Of a stretch of DNA of 64,000 bases, positions 9,141 through 18,483 are shown piece after piece. A program made the translations under genes and the position numbers. This stretch comes from Sinorhizobium meliloti (GTDB lineage: Bacteria > Pseudomonadota > Alphaproteobacteria > Rhizobiales > Rhizobiaceae), in assembly GCF_035610345.1 (NCBI RefSeq), contig NZ_CP141214.1, forward strand, positions 342,230 to 406,229. The letters run 5' to 3'. The notes under the pieces are model-generated. The model worked only from the letters and a program-made list of their open reading frames with translations. It was not told where the DNA came from and made no database searches. Within the stretch, counting starts at the first letter, position 1. Each line of letters begins with the position of its first letter.

Positions 9141-9154
9141 TTGAGGGACATCAA
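9141..9154. promoter_or_regulatory. FixK/FNR box between divergent BON and flavin-binding genes
   Basis: TTGAGGGACATCAA fits TTGA-N6-TCAA. It lies 67 nt from the BON start and 65 nt from the flavin-binding start, almost central, so one dimer site could serve both directions. Confidence 0.65.
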
Positions 9155-9218
9155 GGCACAGACGTTCCCTGCAGATTTAACCTTAGTCGATAGATCACGC
9201 CCTAAGGGAGGGGAGATC

Positions 9219-9674
9219 ATGTTCATCAAGGAAATGTCCCGTCACGAATGCAGCAGCGTCATTCAGGCCGGTCGTCTGGCTCGTCTTGCTTGCTGTAACG
9301 AAGGCAGGCCGTATGTCGTGCCAATCACTTATGCATTTACGGGCAACTGCATTTACTGCTTTTCTATGCCCGGCCAGAAGATCGACTGGATGCGCGCCAA
9401 CCCGCATGTATGCCTTCAAGTCGATGAGTTTTCAGGCGAACGGCAGTGGAAAAGCGTCCTTGTATTCGGCCGCTATCAGGAGCTGCCGCCGGAAGGGCGA
9501 TGGCAGAGAGAGTGCGTGCATGCCTGGTCGCTTCTCGAGGCGCGACCAAATTGGTGGGAACCGGGCGGGCTGAAGCCCGCACCACAAGCGATCGCAGGCT
9601 CTTCGCCGCATGTCTTTTTCTGTGTCGATATCGAAGACATGACCGGCCGTGCTGCACACGAAGGTGAAGCATGA
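9219..9674 (+). CDS. Pyridoxamine 5'-phosphate oxidase-like flavin-binding protein
   Basis: The 151-residue product has the split-barrel FMN-binding fold: an N-terminal helix, the strand GRLARLACCNEGRPYVVP, then YCFSMPGQKIDWMRANPHVCLQVDE, the pattern of the pyridoxamine oxidase-related 'flavin-nucleotide-binding' group. The real start at 9219 follows AGGGAGGGGAG. Such proteins are often found beside universal stress and BON genes in low-oxygen regulons; the substrate is unknown. It is followed by a strong hairpin and the convergent stress-protein gene. Confidence 0.8.
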   Translation: MFIKEMSRHECSSVIQAGRLARLACCNEGRPYVVPITYAFTGNCIYCFSMPGQKIDWMRANPHVCLQVDEFSGERQWKSVLVFGRYQELPPEGRWQRECVHAWSLLEARPNWWEPGGLKPAPQAIAGSSPHVFFCVDIEDMTGRAAHEGEA

Positions 9675-9682
9675 CGGCAAAC

Positions 9683-9715
9683 AACAAAGGCGTCGCTTTA
9701 TGCGGCGCCCTTGTT
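9683..9715. terminator. Bidirectional terminator hairpin
   Basis: Arms 9683-9696 and 9702-9715 pair over 14 bp with one mismatch and one G-U wobble around a TTTAT loop. It lies between convergent stops (9674 and 9735). AACAA / TTGTT flanks give short A/T tracts on both sides. Confidence 0.7.
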
Positions 9716-9734
9716 TCGATGTAACAGGGAATGT

Positions 9735-10568
9735 TCAGCGCACCATCAGGACCGGTACCATAGGTGCTTCAATCATCGCCTTGGTAACGCCGCCGAATAT
9801 CCTTTCGCGAAGACGTGTATGCCCGTATGCGCCCATCACGATCAGATCGGCAGAGGTATCAATGGCATGCTGGTTGAGAACCTCGTCGACACGGCGACCG
9901 GCGCTCGGGAGGCGATCGACGGTCACTTCGATGCCATGGCGAGCGAGATAGGTGGCAACATCAGCACCCGGTTCTTCGCCGTTTTTGGCCGAAGCTGCGC
10001 TTGGATCAACCACCACGACATTCACCTCCTCGGCGCTCTCCATCAGTTCCAATGCTTCGCGGGCTGCTCTCGCGGATTCCATGCTCGAGTTCCATGCGAG
10101 GAGAATCTTTCTTGGACGCAGTGTAACGGATTGGCGATTGGTTGCGAGCAGAACGGGTCGCGCCGAATAGAAGAGTGCTCCGTCAATGGCTCGCGCTCGC
10201 AACGGAGAATCCGGCTTCAGGCTCGCCCCGATCAATGTAATGTCGGCATAGCGTGCGCGATTGCCCACATCGCTGTCGGCCCATGCGGTCTCGCAATAGA
10301 TGCCATTTGCCTCGAATGAGATCCCAAGGACCTTCAGCGTCGCCCTAGCCCTCTCCACCGCCCCGTCCAGGTGCTGTACATCGTCGGTCCGTTCGTCGAG
10401 CCAGGCGACCGACATGGCCGCATAATCTCCGATTGGTGGTGGTGCAGCGAGCTTGACCAGAAGAACTGATAAATGCGCATCGGCGGCCGCGCAGAGATCC
10501 GCTGCCGCTGTTAGATCATTTTCGTGCTCATTGGCGCCGATCACCAAAAGAATTGTCTTGTAGGTCAT
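9735..10568 (-). CDS. Universal stress protein, two USP domains
   Basis: The 277-residue product starts MTYKTILLVIGANE and contains two USP domains in tandem. The second ends with the nucleotide-binding pattern VMGAYGHTRLRERIFGGV. The start at 10568 follows GAGGAG. It is a paralogue of the next gene (10766-11587), sharing the same starting motif and the RHGI-VTVDRLPSA segment. A FixK box lies 66 nt upstream. Stress proteins of this type are induced on low oxygen or growth arrest in many bacteria; the molecular role here is unknown. Confidence 0.87.
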   Translation of the reverse strand: MTYKTILLVIGANEHENDLTAAADLCAAADAHLSVLLVKLAAPPPIGDYAAMSVAWLDERTDDVQHLDGAVERARATLKVLGISFEANGIYCETAWADSDVGNRARYADITLIGASLKPDSPLRARAIDGALFYSARPVLLATNRQSVTLRPRKILLAWNSSMESARAAREALELMESAEEVNVVVVDPSAASAKNGEEPGADVATYLARHGIEVTVDRLPSAGRRVDEVLNQHAIDTSADLIVMGAYGHTRLRERIFGGVTKAMIEAPMVPVLMVR

Positions 10569-10633
10569 TGCTTTCTCCTCGAACCTGATTGGCAGTTTCA
10601 CGAACCAATCTACTCCCGCCAGCGCCTGCTACA

Positions 10634-10647
10634 TTGATCGCCGTCAA
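10634..10647. promoter_or_regulatory. FixK/FNR box upstream of the first USP gene
   Basis: TTGATCGCCGTCAA is an exact TTGA-N6-TCAA site, 66 nt before the start at 10568. Confidence 0.7.
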
Positions 10648-10726
10648 GAAGCTCCTGGCGGTGCGAGTGTTGCCATTCCTTGTGCTTGATTTCGCCGAGT
10701 GCGGCGCGATCGCAGACCCGAACTGA

Positions 10727-10745
10727 GCGCCGCAGAAAGCGGCGC
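10727..10745 (-). terminator. Hairpin downstream of the second USP gene
   Basis: GCGCCGC / GCGGCGC 7-bp arms around AGAAA, 21 nt past the stop at 10766 in the direction of transcription. It lacks a U-run. Confidence 0.5.
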
Positions 10746-10765
10746 CATTGTAAGCCTGAGTGATG

Positions 10766-11587
10766 TCAGCGGACCAGCAACACTGGCACGATCGGGGCCG
10801 CGATCATGGCCTTCGTGACACCGCCGAAAATCATCTGGCGAAGACGTGTATGTCCATATGCGCCGATTACGATCAGGTCGGCGGTGGTATCAATTGCATG
10901 CTCGTTGAGGACCTCGTCGACCGGACGTTCGGCGCTGGGAAGCCGATCGACAGTCACCTTAATGCCGTGGCGGGCAAGATAAGTCGCAACATCTGCGCCA
11001 GGTTCATGGCCGTTCCAGCGAGAGGCCGCAGGGTCGACCAATACCACGTTTACGCCTTCGGCACTTTTCATCATGTCGAGCGCTTCGCGAGCGGCCCTCT
11101 TGGATTCGAGACTGGCGTTCCACGCCAGCAGAATCCTCCTCGGAAGCAAGGTTACCGATTGGCGACGGGGCGCAAGCAGGACCGGGCAGGGCGAATAGAA
11201 AAGGGCGCCTTCGATGGCGCGCGCCCGCAATGACGGGTCCATGCTGGTTCCGATCAATGCAACATCAGCGTAGCGTGCCCGCTCTCCGACCAGGTCGTCG
11301 GCCCGTGCAGGCTCGGTGTATTCGCCGGCGACGTCGAACGATAACCCCACTTCCTTGAGCGTCGCTCGTACCGCCTCGATGGCCTTTTCGAGCTGTTCGA
11401 ACTCGGCCGCCTGATTGTCGAGCCATGCGACCGAGAGGCCCGCATGGTCCCCGAACCGGGGTGGAGCCGCGACCTTCACCAGCAAGACCGAGAGATGAGC
11501 ATTGGCAGCGACGCAGAGATCTGCCGCCGCTGTGAGGTCCGCTTCATAGTTTGCATCGAGTACGAGAAGGACTGTCTTGTAGGTCAT
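10766..11587 (-). CDS. Universal stress protein, two USP domains (paralogue)
   Basis: The 273-residue product has tandem USP domains, begins MTYKTVLLVLDANY and ends with VIGAYGHTRLRQMIFGGV. It is clearly a duplicate of the neighbouring stress-protein gene in domain order and key motifs, though diverged. The start at 11587 is set by this conserved N-terminus; a longer frame upstream is proline-rich and not conserved. The FixK box at 11653 lies exactly as far upstream (66 nt) as in the paralogue, so promoter and gene were duplicated together. Confidence 0.87.
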   Translation of the reverse strand: MTYKTVLLVLDANYEADLTAAADLCVAANAHLSVLLVKVAAPPRFGDHAGLSVAWLDNQAAEFEQLEKAIEAVRATLKEVGLSFDVAGEYTEPARADDLVGERARYADVALIGTSMDPSLRARAIEGALFYSPCPVLLAPRRQSVTLLPRRILLAWNASLESKRAAREALDMMKSAEGVNVVLVDPAASRWNGHEPGADVATYLARHGIKVTVDRLPSAERPVDEVLNEHAIDTTADLIVIGAYGHTRLRQMIFGGVTKAMIAAPIVPVLLVR

Positions 11588-11652
11588 TGCTCCGGTCTCC
11601 CCAAGCGGTTTGCTTTCTGAAAGCCAATCTACGCCGGGTGGGGGTGGCTGCA

Positions 11653-11666
11653 TTGATGCCGGTCAA
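11653..11666. promoter_or_regulatory. FixK/FNR box upstream of the second USP gene
   Basis: TTGATGCCGGTCAA is an exact TTGA-N6-TCAA site, 66 nt before the start at 11587. It overlaps the last codons of the acetyl-CoA synthetase gene. Confidence 0.7.
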
Positions 11667-14362
11667 GAATCTCCCGCCTGAGGCTGCAGTGTAAGCGTCG
11701 CGATCCTGAGCGTTGAATCGGTCAAATTCGGCGAAATCGCAAATCCAAACTCTCTGCACATTTTCAGCATTTTCGAATTTTCACTCAGAACGAGGCCTTC
11801 TATGCGTTGCAGACCATCTGCCGCAGCATAGTCCCTCAGATGAGTAAGGAGAGCCCAGCCGAGACCATGCCCCTGCAGGTCGGTCCTCACCAGCAAGCCA
11901 TATTCGGCGGCCTCGTGATCAGGATCAGCGTAAAGCCTAGCAATTCCGGCAAGCTCGCCGCTTTCACTATCGAGAGCGACGAAGGCCATCTCGCGCTCGT
12001 AATCGATCTGCGTGAGCCTCACCAACATCTGATCCTGAAAGTGCTTGCGCGACGACAAGAAACGAAATTGGATGTCAGCCGAAGACGTCTTTGCCAAAAA
12101 ATCCGGATACAGTGCCGCGTCTGCGGGTCTGATCGGGCGCAGATGATAGATCCGCTCAGCAAGCGTGACCTGCTTTTGCCAATCGCTTGGATATGGGCGG
12201 ATCGCGAGGTCGCGATTGGGGCCCGGACACGCGACGGCCTGCGGGTCGATTTCGATGCGCACGTCGAGCGCAATCACGCCCTCTGGGCTGACGACCAGCG
12301 GGTTAATATCCACCGAAAGCACGCATGGGAAATCGACGATCATCTGGGAGAGAGCCGCGAGCGCTTTGCAGATCGCTGCTCTGTCTGCTGGCGGCTCGTT
12401 ACGGAAACCGGCGAGGAGCTTTCCTATCCGGGTCTGGTCGATGAGGTCGCCGGTAAGCGCAGCGTCGAGCGGCGGAAGCGCGACCGCAGTGTCTGCGACC
12501 ACTTCCACGGAAACACCGCCCGAGCCGAATAGAACGACCGGACCGAAGATCGGATCTCGGGTGAGGCCTAGGAGCAGTTCCCACGCATGTTTGCGTTCGA
12601 CCATCGGCTGCACGGTAAAACCGTCGACAACGGCAGTCGGGTCATGCGCCTTGACCCGCGCAGCGATCGCCTCGGCAGCTTCGCGAGCGGCGACGGGGGA
12701 CAGGATGTCGAGGACTACACCGCCCACATCGGATTTGTGCGTGATCGACTTCGAGATCAATTTGACCACTAGCTTCGGCGCGCCCGCAAGAAGCAAGCCG
12801 GCGATCGCTTCCGCCTCCTTCGGCGACGTTGCAGTCATCGTTTGAGGGACGGGGATGCCATAGGCTGCAATCACGGCCTTGGCTTCGGGTTCGTTCAGCA
12901 TTCGGCGACCTTCGGCCGCCACCCTCAGGAGAACGGATCGCGCCAGATCGCGGTTGCAATGCACTTCGTCGTCTCGGCCCTCTGGCACCCTGACCAACGC
13001 CTGCTGCGCTTTCGACCATTTGGCGAGGTAAGAAGCCGCTAATGCGACGTCAGACGGCGTATCGTAGCTCGCCAATCCGGCCTGCTGCAGCACCGTGCGA
13101 CCCTCACGAGCGGTTCGACCGCCCAGCCAGCATGTGAGAACGGGTTTGCCGGAAATTGTCCCGGACTGCGCAAGGGAAGCGATCGCATGAGCCGCATCAA
13201 CGGGGGACGCAAGGCCCGTTGGGCAATTCATGACGATCAGGATATCCACTCCCACATCCCCAGCGATGGTCTCAACGGCCGTCTCGTAACGATGGGGTGG
13301 TGCGTCACCGATAATATCAACGGGATTGGCGCGCGACCAATTGGTGGGAAGAATTCGATCGAGGGTGCCGACAGTCTCCGGAGAGAGATCCGCGAGCGCG
13401 CACCCGAAGTCGATCAGCCGATCCACGGCGAGAACGCCTGCACCGCCGCCATTGGTGACGATTGCGACACGGCTACGCTCAAGAGGGGGAAAGCGCGCGA
13501 TCGTTTCCGTCGCATCGAACAGTTCGCCGAGGCCTTCTATTCTCAAGATGCCGGCACGACGCAAAGCCGCGTCAACGACGCGATCGGCTCCTGAAAGCGC
13601 ACCTGTATGTGTGGCGGCCGCTTTGGCCGCCTCGGCGTGACGGCCCGCTTTAATGGCGACAACCGGCTTTACCCGAGCCGCGGCCCGTGCTGCCGACAGG
13701 AATTTCCGGGGATTGGAGATGGCCTCGAGATACATGACGATCGCACGCGTCTCGGGGTCTCCCGCCAAAAGGTCGAGAAAATCGCCGGCGTCTGCGTCGG
13801 CCATGTCGCCGAGCGAAACGATCTTGGAAAAACCGACATTGTTATCCGCCGCCCAGTCGATCAACGAAGTTGCGATAGCTCCGGATTGCGAAAGAAGTGC
13901 GATTCCGCCTGGCTTGGCCGGTAAATGCGCGAAGCTCGCATTCAGCTTCGCGGACGGGACGATGAGACCCACCGTGTTGGGGCCGATGATGCGAAGGAGA
14001 AATGGTTTCGCGGCATCGAGCATCGCTTGTCTCAAGCCTTGATCAGCGTTGAGACCCGCCGTGATAACCACGGCAGCGCGCGTTCCTTTCACGCCCAGCT
14101 CATGGATCAGGGCCGGCACGGTTTTCGGCGGCGTGACGATAACTGCGAGATCGGGAACACTTGGAACATCCGCTACTCGGCGATAGCAGTAAAGGCCCGC
14201 CACCTGCTCATATTTCGGATTTACCGGCCAGATTTCTCCCTCAAATCCGGCCGCGAGCACGTTTTCGATGATCACCCGGCCAAGTGATCCGGCGCGATTT
14301 GAGGCACCGACAATAACAACCGACCCCGGATCGATGGCGTGATGAAGGTTGCGAATGCTCAT
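11663..14362 (-). CDS. ADP-forming acetate-CoA ligase fused to a GNAT acetyltransferase
   Basis: The 899-residue product has an N-terminal CoA-binding Rossmann domain (VVIVGASNRAGSLGRV), succinyl-CoA-ligase-like domains with SQSGAIATSLIDWA, an ATP-grasp domain (about 490-700) and a C-terminal GNAT domain (about 730-890) with the acetyl-CoA loop QGHGLGWA. This architecture is shared by ADP-forming acyl-CoA synthetases and by Pat/YfiQ-type protein lysine acetyltransferases. In Pat proteins the ligase part is inactive, and I cannot decide which applies. Either role fits acetate or acetyl-CoA handling alongside the phosphoketolase at 28169. A FixK box lies 63 nt upstream. Confidence 0.85.
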   Translation of the reverse strand: MSIRNLHHAIDPGSVVIVGASNRAGSLGRVIIENVLAAGFEGEIWPVNPKYEQVAGLYCYRRVADVPSVPDLAVIVTPPKTVPALIHELGVKGTRAAVVITAGLNADQGLRQAMLDAAKPFLLRIIGPNTVGLIVPSAKLNASFAHLPAKPGGIALLSQSGAIATSLIDWAADNNVGFSKIVSLGDMADADAGDFLDLLAGDPETRAIVMYLEAISNPRKFLSAARAAARVKPVVAIKAGRHAEAAKAAATHTGALSGADRVVDAALRRAGILRIEGLGELFDATETIARFPPLERSRVAIVTNGGGAGVLAVDRLIDFGCALADLSPETVGTLDRILPTNWSRANPVDIIGDAPPHRYETAVETIAGDVGVDILIVMNCPTGLASPVDAAHAIASLAQSGTISGKPVLTCWLGGRTAREGRTVLQQAGLASYDTPSDVALAASYLAKWSKAQQALVRVPEGRDDEVHCNRDLARSVLLRVAAEGRRMLNEPEAKAVIAAYGIPVPQTMTATSPKEAEAIAGLLLAGAPKLVVKLISKSITHKSDVGGVVLDILSPVAAREAAEAIAARVKAHDPTAVVDGFTVQPMVERKHAWELLLGLTRDPIFGPVVLFGSGGVSVEVVADTAVALPPLDAALTGDLIDQTRIGKLLAGFRNEPPADRAAICKALAALSQMIVDFPCVLSVDINPLVVSPEGVIALDVRIEIDPQAVACPGPNRDLAIRPYPSDWQKQVTLAERIYHLRPIRPADAALYPDFLAKTSSADIQFRFLSSRKHFQDQMLVRLTQIDYEREMAFVALDSESGELAGIARLYADPDHEAAEYGLLVRTDLQGHGLGWALLTHLRDYAAADGLQRIEGLVLSENSKMLKMCREFGFAISPNLTDSTLRIATLTLQPQAGDS

Positions 14363-14424
14363 GACCTCGATTTCCGATCTCCAATCTTCGTTGATCGAAG
14401 ATATCGCCGCATTCCGGCCGCGCG

Positions 14425-14438
14425 TTGATCGCGCTCAA
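14425..14438. promoter_or_regulatory. FixK/FNR box upstream of the acetate-CoA ligase/GNAT gene
   Basis: TTGATCGCGCTCAA is an exact TTGA-N6-TCAA site, 63 nt before the start at 14362, between it and the end of the sensor kinase gene. Confidence 0.7.
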
Positions 14439-14502
14439 ACAAAAAGTCCCGTTCGGGCAAGGATCTATTCCGTGCAGCTATGTCGCCATGACACCTGGCA
14501 CA

Positions 14503-16071
14503 TCAATCCAGCAGGTCTCGGAGCCGCAATGCCAAGTCTCTGGCGGTGTAGGGTTTTTGCAGCCAGCTTCCTGCCGCCCGGCCGGCCGCACCCGGCTCGG
14601 CGTAGCCCGACGTGAACAGCATCTTTACGTCGGGTCTGAGTGCGCGAACATGCTCGGCCAATTCGCCGCCATCCATTCCGCCCGGCATTATCATGTCCGT
14701 GAAGACGAGGGAGATTTCTGGATGCTCCCCGAGAAGTTTAAGGGCCTGCGTACCGGCCTCTGCTTCGATGACGGAATATCCAGCGTCGCGGAGTCGCGAG
14801 ACCACGACGCGGCGCACCCGTGCGTCGTCCTCCACGACGAGAATTGTTTCATGACCTCTCGGCATAGGCTCAAGGGCTGCTTCATCTCCTGCGCCAGCTT
14901 GGGCAAGGCGGTTTTCTCCCTGTGCCGCTGGCAGGAATAGCCGCACGCTCGTTCCTCGATCGGGTTCACTATAAAGCTGAATATGTCCGCCGGATTGCTT
15001 TACAAAGCCGTAGACCATGCTGAGACCGAGGCCTGTCCCCGCACCAGTGCCCTTCGTGGTGTAAAACGGCTCAAAGGCATGACGCTTGACCTCTTCGGTC
15101 ATTCCGACGCCCGTGTCCGTGACGGCGACCAGAACGTAGTGCCCCATTCGGACTTCGGGGTACATCAGGGCGTAATCGCGGTCGAGAACCGTCGTGGAGA
15201 TCTCGATTGTCAGGTGGCCGCCGTTCGGCATTGCGTCGCGTGCGTTCAGCCCCAAGTTCAGGAGAGTGTTCTGAAGCTGAGAGATGTCGATCAAGGCGAG
15301 GTTCGCGCTGCCGTTTACGACGGTGGACAGTTCTATGGCCTCGCCCAGGGTTCTGGTGAGCAGCTTCGAAAAGTTCGTGACGAGTTCACCAAGGTCGACG
15401 AGCTTCGGGTTGAGCGGCTGCCGCCGCCCGAATGCCAGCAATTGGGCCGTTAGCTTTGCCCCATCGTCGGCTGCGGCCTGAGCTTCTTGTAAGAGAGGCC
15501 TTAACTTCGCGTCTTGCAGCCGGGCTTCGATCATTTCCAGATTCCCGGTAATCACAGTCAGCAGATTGTTGAAATCATGCGCCAACCCGCCGGTGAGTTG
15601 CCCGACCGCTTCCATCTTCTGCGCTTGCCTGAGCTCTTCCTCAACACGCTGGCGGCTGGTCAGATCCCGAATAAAGCCGGTGAATATCCGCCGACCGTCG
15701 GACGTCGCTTCTCCGACCGACAGCTCCATGGGAAATATTGTGCCGTCCTTTCGTTGGCCCGCAACGACCCGTCCAATTCCGATAATGCGCCGTTCGCCAG
15801 TGCGCAGATAGTGATCCAGGTACCGGTCATGCGCCTCGCGATGGGGAGAGGGCATCAAGATCTTGACGTTGGATCCAATGACCTCGCTTTCAGCATATCC
15901 GAACAGGCGTTCTGCGGCTGCGCTGAAAGAGGAAATCACGCCTCTTTCATCGATCACCACCATTGCTTCGGGAACCGTCTCGAGAATCGACCGAAGATGT
16001 GCCTCGCGCGCCGCCAATTCGGCCTTAGCGCGTCTAAGATTGCTGATGTCGCTGTCGGTCTGATCGACCAT
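14503..16071 (-). CDS. fixL: Hybrid FixL-type heme-PAS oxygen sensor kinase with receiver domain
   Basis: About 522 residues from the ATG at 16071, which follows GAGAGG; the longer frame begins with TTG. No membrane segment is present. The PAS domain (about 22-135) has the FixL heme pattern: His81 in EAHDRYL aligns with the proximal heme ligand, and Arg101 in RRIIGIGR aligns with the oxygen-sensing Arg220 of B. japonicum FixL. A HisKA domain with phospho-His165 (GLAHDFNN), a HATPase domain ([12 protein letters not shown]) and a C-terminal receiver with Asp in [12 protein letters not shown] follow. It matches the soluble hybrid FixL of Rhizobium that signals through FxkR. It lies 36 nt after fixK and is probably co-transcribed. 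Confidence 0.88.
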   Translation of the reverse strand: MVDQTDSDISNLRRAKAELAAREAHLRSILETVPEAMVVIDERGVISSFSAAAERLFGYAESEVIGSNVKILMPSPHREAHDRYLDHYLRTGERRIIGIGRVVAGQRKDGTIFPMELSVGEATSDGRRIFTGFIRDLTSRQRVEEELRQAQKMEAVGQLTGGLAHDFNNLLTVITGNLEMIEARLQDAKLRPLLQEAQAAADDGAKLTAQLLAFGRRQPLNPKLVDLGELVTNFSKLLTRTLGEAIELSTVVNGSANLALIDISQLQNTLLNLGLNARDAMPNGGHLTIEISTTVLDRDYALMYPEVRMGHYVLVAVTDTGVGMTEEVKRHAFEPFYTTKGTGAGTGLGLSMVYGFVKQSGGHIQLYSEPDRGTSVRLFLPAAQGENRLAQAGAGDEAALEPMPRGHETILVVEDDARVRRVVVSRLRDAGYSVIEAEAGTQALKLLGEHPEISLVFTDMIMPGGMDGGELAEHVRALRPDVKMLFTSGYAEPGAAGRAAGSWLQKPYTARDLALRLRDLLD

Positions 16072-16106
16072 ATAGCGGTTCCTCTCTCCATTCGGCTCGG
16101 CGGGCT

Positions 16107-16856
16107 TCAAGCACTGCCGGCTGCATAGCGCGCGGGCGCTATACGCGAGGGCACCCAGTGCTCCCTTTCGTCACCGTCCGCGAGCGATCGAAGGGTCTCC
16201 ATCTTCAACACCGTGATCGAGCGCCGTTCCGGTGCCGCGATGACGCCGCTTGTCGCAAACTTTGTTATAGTGCGGGATACCGTCTCGATTGTCATGCCGA
16301 GATAATCGGCGATGTCGAGTCGCGTCATGGGCAGGTCGACCACCGAAGTGTGCTTGGAGTTCTCGCTCCGCCTCATCATCAGGAAGAAGTTCGCAAGCTT
16401 TTCCTCAGCGCTCCGGCGGGAAAGAAGGACGGCCTGATCTTGCGCGGCAGTCATTTCGTCACGTAACCTCGAGAAAAGTTGCTGCTGTAAGTGTGAATGC
16501 CGCGCCACTTCGTCTTCGAAACGGCGGCGAGGGAAGCGGCGAAGCTGCACTGGGGAGATCGCCTCGACCGTGTAGAGATAACGCTCCTTAAGCGACACGC
16601 CGAGGAGATCTCCGGGACGCAAGAAGCCTACGATAAACCGCCGGCCGTCGCCGAGCAGCCGCAATGCGCGCAGCATTCCATCCGCGACCTCGAAGACGTC
16701 AGCGGCCTCATCGCCCTCCCAGAATATGGCCCGACCGGGCTCAAACCTTTCGATTGGCTGCCGATGAAATAGGGAAGATAGGTCCGTTACTGGCACTATC
16801 AGCCCGCATATCGCTGCAGTGAGACGATCCTGCATTGCTACGACTTGAACGCTCAT
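16107..16856 (-). CDS. fixK: FixK-like Crp/Fnr transcription regulator
   Basis: The 249-residue product has a cyclic-nucleotide-binding-like barrel (about 35-130), a dimerisation helix and a Crp-type winged HTH with the recognition helix [12 protein letters not shown]. The E-xx-SR pattern is that of FNR/FixK proteins reading TTGA-N6-TCAA. It lacks the N-terminal cysteine cluster of FNR, so it would not sense oxygen itself, like FixK. The start follows GGAGGAGAG. A K-box-like repeat lies 91 nt upstream, and the divergent neighbour is FxkR-like. It is the most likely activator at the eleven boxes in this window. Confidence 0.85.
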   Translation of the reverse strand: MSVQVVAMQDRLTAAICGLIVPVTDLSSLFHRQPIERFEPGRAIFWEGDEAADVFEVADGMLRALRLLGDGRRFIVGFLRPGDLLGVSLKERYLYTVEAISPVQLRRFPRRRFEDEVARHSHLQQQLFSRLRDEMTAAQDQAVLLSRRSAEEKLANFFLMMRRSENSKHTSVVDLPMTRLDIADYLGMTIETVSRTITKFATSGVIAAPERRSITVLKMETLRSLADGDEREHWVPSRIAPARYAAGSA

Positions 16857-16946
16857 GACCTCTCTCCTCCATCTTTCGTAACGGGAAGAGTCTGAAGGTC
16901 AAGCCGTAATCTCATGACGACACGCGTGCAAAAATCGGTGCGATAA

Positions 16947-16962
16947 TGTAACAAAGTGTGAC
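16947..16962 (-). promoter_or_regulatory. K-box-like direct repeat upstream of fixK
   Basis: On the minus strand the site reads GTCACA-CTTT-GTTACA, a 6-bp direct repeat with a 4-nt spacer. It closely matches the K-box (GTTACA-N4-GTTACA, recalled from the R. etli fixK promoter) bound by FxkR. It lies 91 nt before the fixK start, the usual place for an OmpR-type activator. Confidence 0.65.
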
Positions 16963-17000
16963 GGCGCATGGAGGGAAACGGCGCGGTTCGGAGTTGATGA

Positions 17001-17747
17001 ATGGCAAACGCACGAACCTTGCCCGAGCACATTCTCGTGGTCGATGACGACGCGAGAATCCGGCAGATGCTCGCGCGGTACTTCGAAGAGGAAGGATACC
17101 GCGTCAGTCTGGCCGGCGACGGACTCGAGATGCGCGAGTGCCTCGACAAAGAGTCAATCGACATCATTCTGCTCGACCTTGTACTGCCTGGCGAGGATGG
17201 ATTGGCACTTGCGCGCGGCATACGGGCGCGCTCGGATGTGCCTTTGATAATGTTGACTGGTCGCAATGACGTTGTCGACCGGGTGGTCGGGCTGGAGGTG
17301 GGTGCCGACGACTACATTGCGAAGCCCTTCCACCTGCGGGAGGTATTGGCGCGCGTCCGGGGCGTCCTTCGTCGCCGCCAGCCGCAGCAATCGCAGAGCG
17401 ATCGCGAAACGCCGTCAGCGGAAGTGTACTGTTTCGAAGGACTGCGCCTTGACATTGATCGCCGCCAATTGGTCGCGGACGATGACGGGAGGGAAGTCCC
17501 TCTGACGACCGGTGAGTTCGACATGCTATGCGTACTTGTGAAGCATGCGGGCCGCGTGCTGCAACGCGAATTGTTGATGGATTTGACGAGAGGTCGAAAC
17601 CTTGAGGCTTTCGATCGCACCATCGACGCGCAGATTGCTCGCCTAAGGCGCAAAATTGAACGTGATCCTACCCGCCCCGCTCTCATCAAGTCGGTTAGAG
17701 GTGTTGGATACGTCTTTAGCGCGAGGGCGACTCGCCATCGCTCCTAG
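17001..17747 (+). CDS. fxkR: FxkR-like OmpR-family response regulator
   Basis: The 248-residue product has a receiver domain (10-125) with acidic pocket Asp15-Asp17, phospho-acceptor Asp59, Thr86 and Lys108, and a C-terminal OmpR/PhoB winged helix (about 150-240). It is divergent from fixK with the K-box between. In Rhizobium FxkR links hybrid FixL to fixK transcription in place of FixJ, and the gene order here (hybrid fixL, fixK, divergent OmpR regulator) fits that pathway. No FixJ-type regulator is present in the window. The start at 17001 follows CGGAG. Confidence 0.8.
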   Translation: MANARTLPEHILVVDDDARIRQMLARYFEEEGYRVSLAGDGLEMRECLDKESIDIILLDLVLPGEDGLALARGIRARSDVPLIMLTGRNDVVDRVVGLEVGADDYIAKPFHLREVLARVRGVLRRRQPQQSQSDRETPSAEVYCFEGLRLDIDRRQLVADDDGREVPLTTGEFDMLCVLVKHAGRVLQRELLMDLTRGRNLEAFDRTIDAQIARLRRKIERDPTRPALIKSVRGVGYVFSARATRHRS

Positions 17748-17802
17748 CTCCCCCGGTTCGCAGTGGCATACGGACGAGCTCGGGTCTCAGCCTAAGTCAG
17801 GA

Positions 17803-18237
17803 CTATTGAACAGGTATGAGGATGCCGCGGCCCTCTCGGGGCGAGGTGGCGATGGAACTTGGCCAGTCTGTTGGGTCGAGTGCCGCGACGCGAATGAACC
17901 CGCAATTGGATTTGCGAGCGACCACTGTGAAATACGCGAGAAGCGCGTTGGCCACGCCACGCGTGTCCGCCGCGCTTGTAATGATGAAGACCGGTACGTC
18001 GAGCATTCTGCCGTATGTTTCGTTCTGCACTGGGCGCATGATGCAGATCCCGGCGATATAACCGAGCGGGTTCTCTGCGGTCACTATTCCTTCTGGTGAG
18101 CACACTCGGGTGACGGTGGCTGCGCAGAATTCGCGCCATCCCTGCAAGTCGAAGTGACAGCCGGCTGCGTCGACCAGCCGGTAAGCTTTGTCGAATTGAT
18201 GCCGTTTGATCGGACCCACGGCGTAGGCAACAGCCAT
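17803..18237 (-). CDS. GNAT-like protein of unknown function
   Basis: The product is 144 residues from the ATG that follows GGAGAG; an in-frame ATG 12 nt upstream lacks such a site. The pattern of an N-terminal helix pair, a strand GYIAGICIM, then VPVFIITSAADTRGVANALLAYF and a long helix resembles a GNAT fold, with the RGVANALL turn in place of the acetyl-CoA loop. I do not recognise a specific family. It is divergent from the carbamoyltransferase homologue, with a FixK box between, so the two are probably co-induced. Confidence 0.55.
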   Translation of the reverse strand: MAVAYAVGPIKRHQFDKAYRLVDAAGCHFDLQGWREFCAATVTRVCSPEGIVTAENPLGYIAGICIMRPVQNETYGRMLDVPVFIITSAADTRGVANALLAYFTVVARKSNCGFIRVAALDPTDWPSSIATSPREGRGILIPVQ

Positions 18238-18379
18238 GTTGCTCTCCATCGGAAATGCATCTCAGCGAAAAACCGTCGCCTCCACTGGAGGACAGGCCCC
18301 GCCGGCCACGCGTCAACTCTCGCAAACCTGCGATCCGTCGCATTGAGAGGCATTTTCCGGGAAACGAGCTGGGCCGTCA

Positions 18380-18393
18380 TTGATGCTCATCAA
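18380..18393. promoter_or_regulatory. Fully symmetric FixK/FNR box between GNAT-like and OTC-like genes
   Basis: TTGATGCTCATCAA fits the stricter TTGAT-N4-ATCAA form. It lies 91 nt before the carbamoyltransferase homologue and 143 nt before the GNAT-like start. Confidence 0.65.
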
Positions 18394-18483
18394 AGCCGGC
18401 GCGTCGTATTTGTCGTTCAATTCCTAACGCACTGCTGCGCAAAAGTCGCAGTTTCTGCGCAACTCAAAGTGACGGGGCATGCC

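Noticed and set aside
18154..18483. N-terminal extension of the carbamoyltransferase homologue
   Set aside because: In frame but not conserved in OTCases, and it would include the FixK box and the promoter. The start at 18484 fits the family length.
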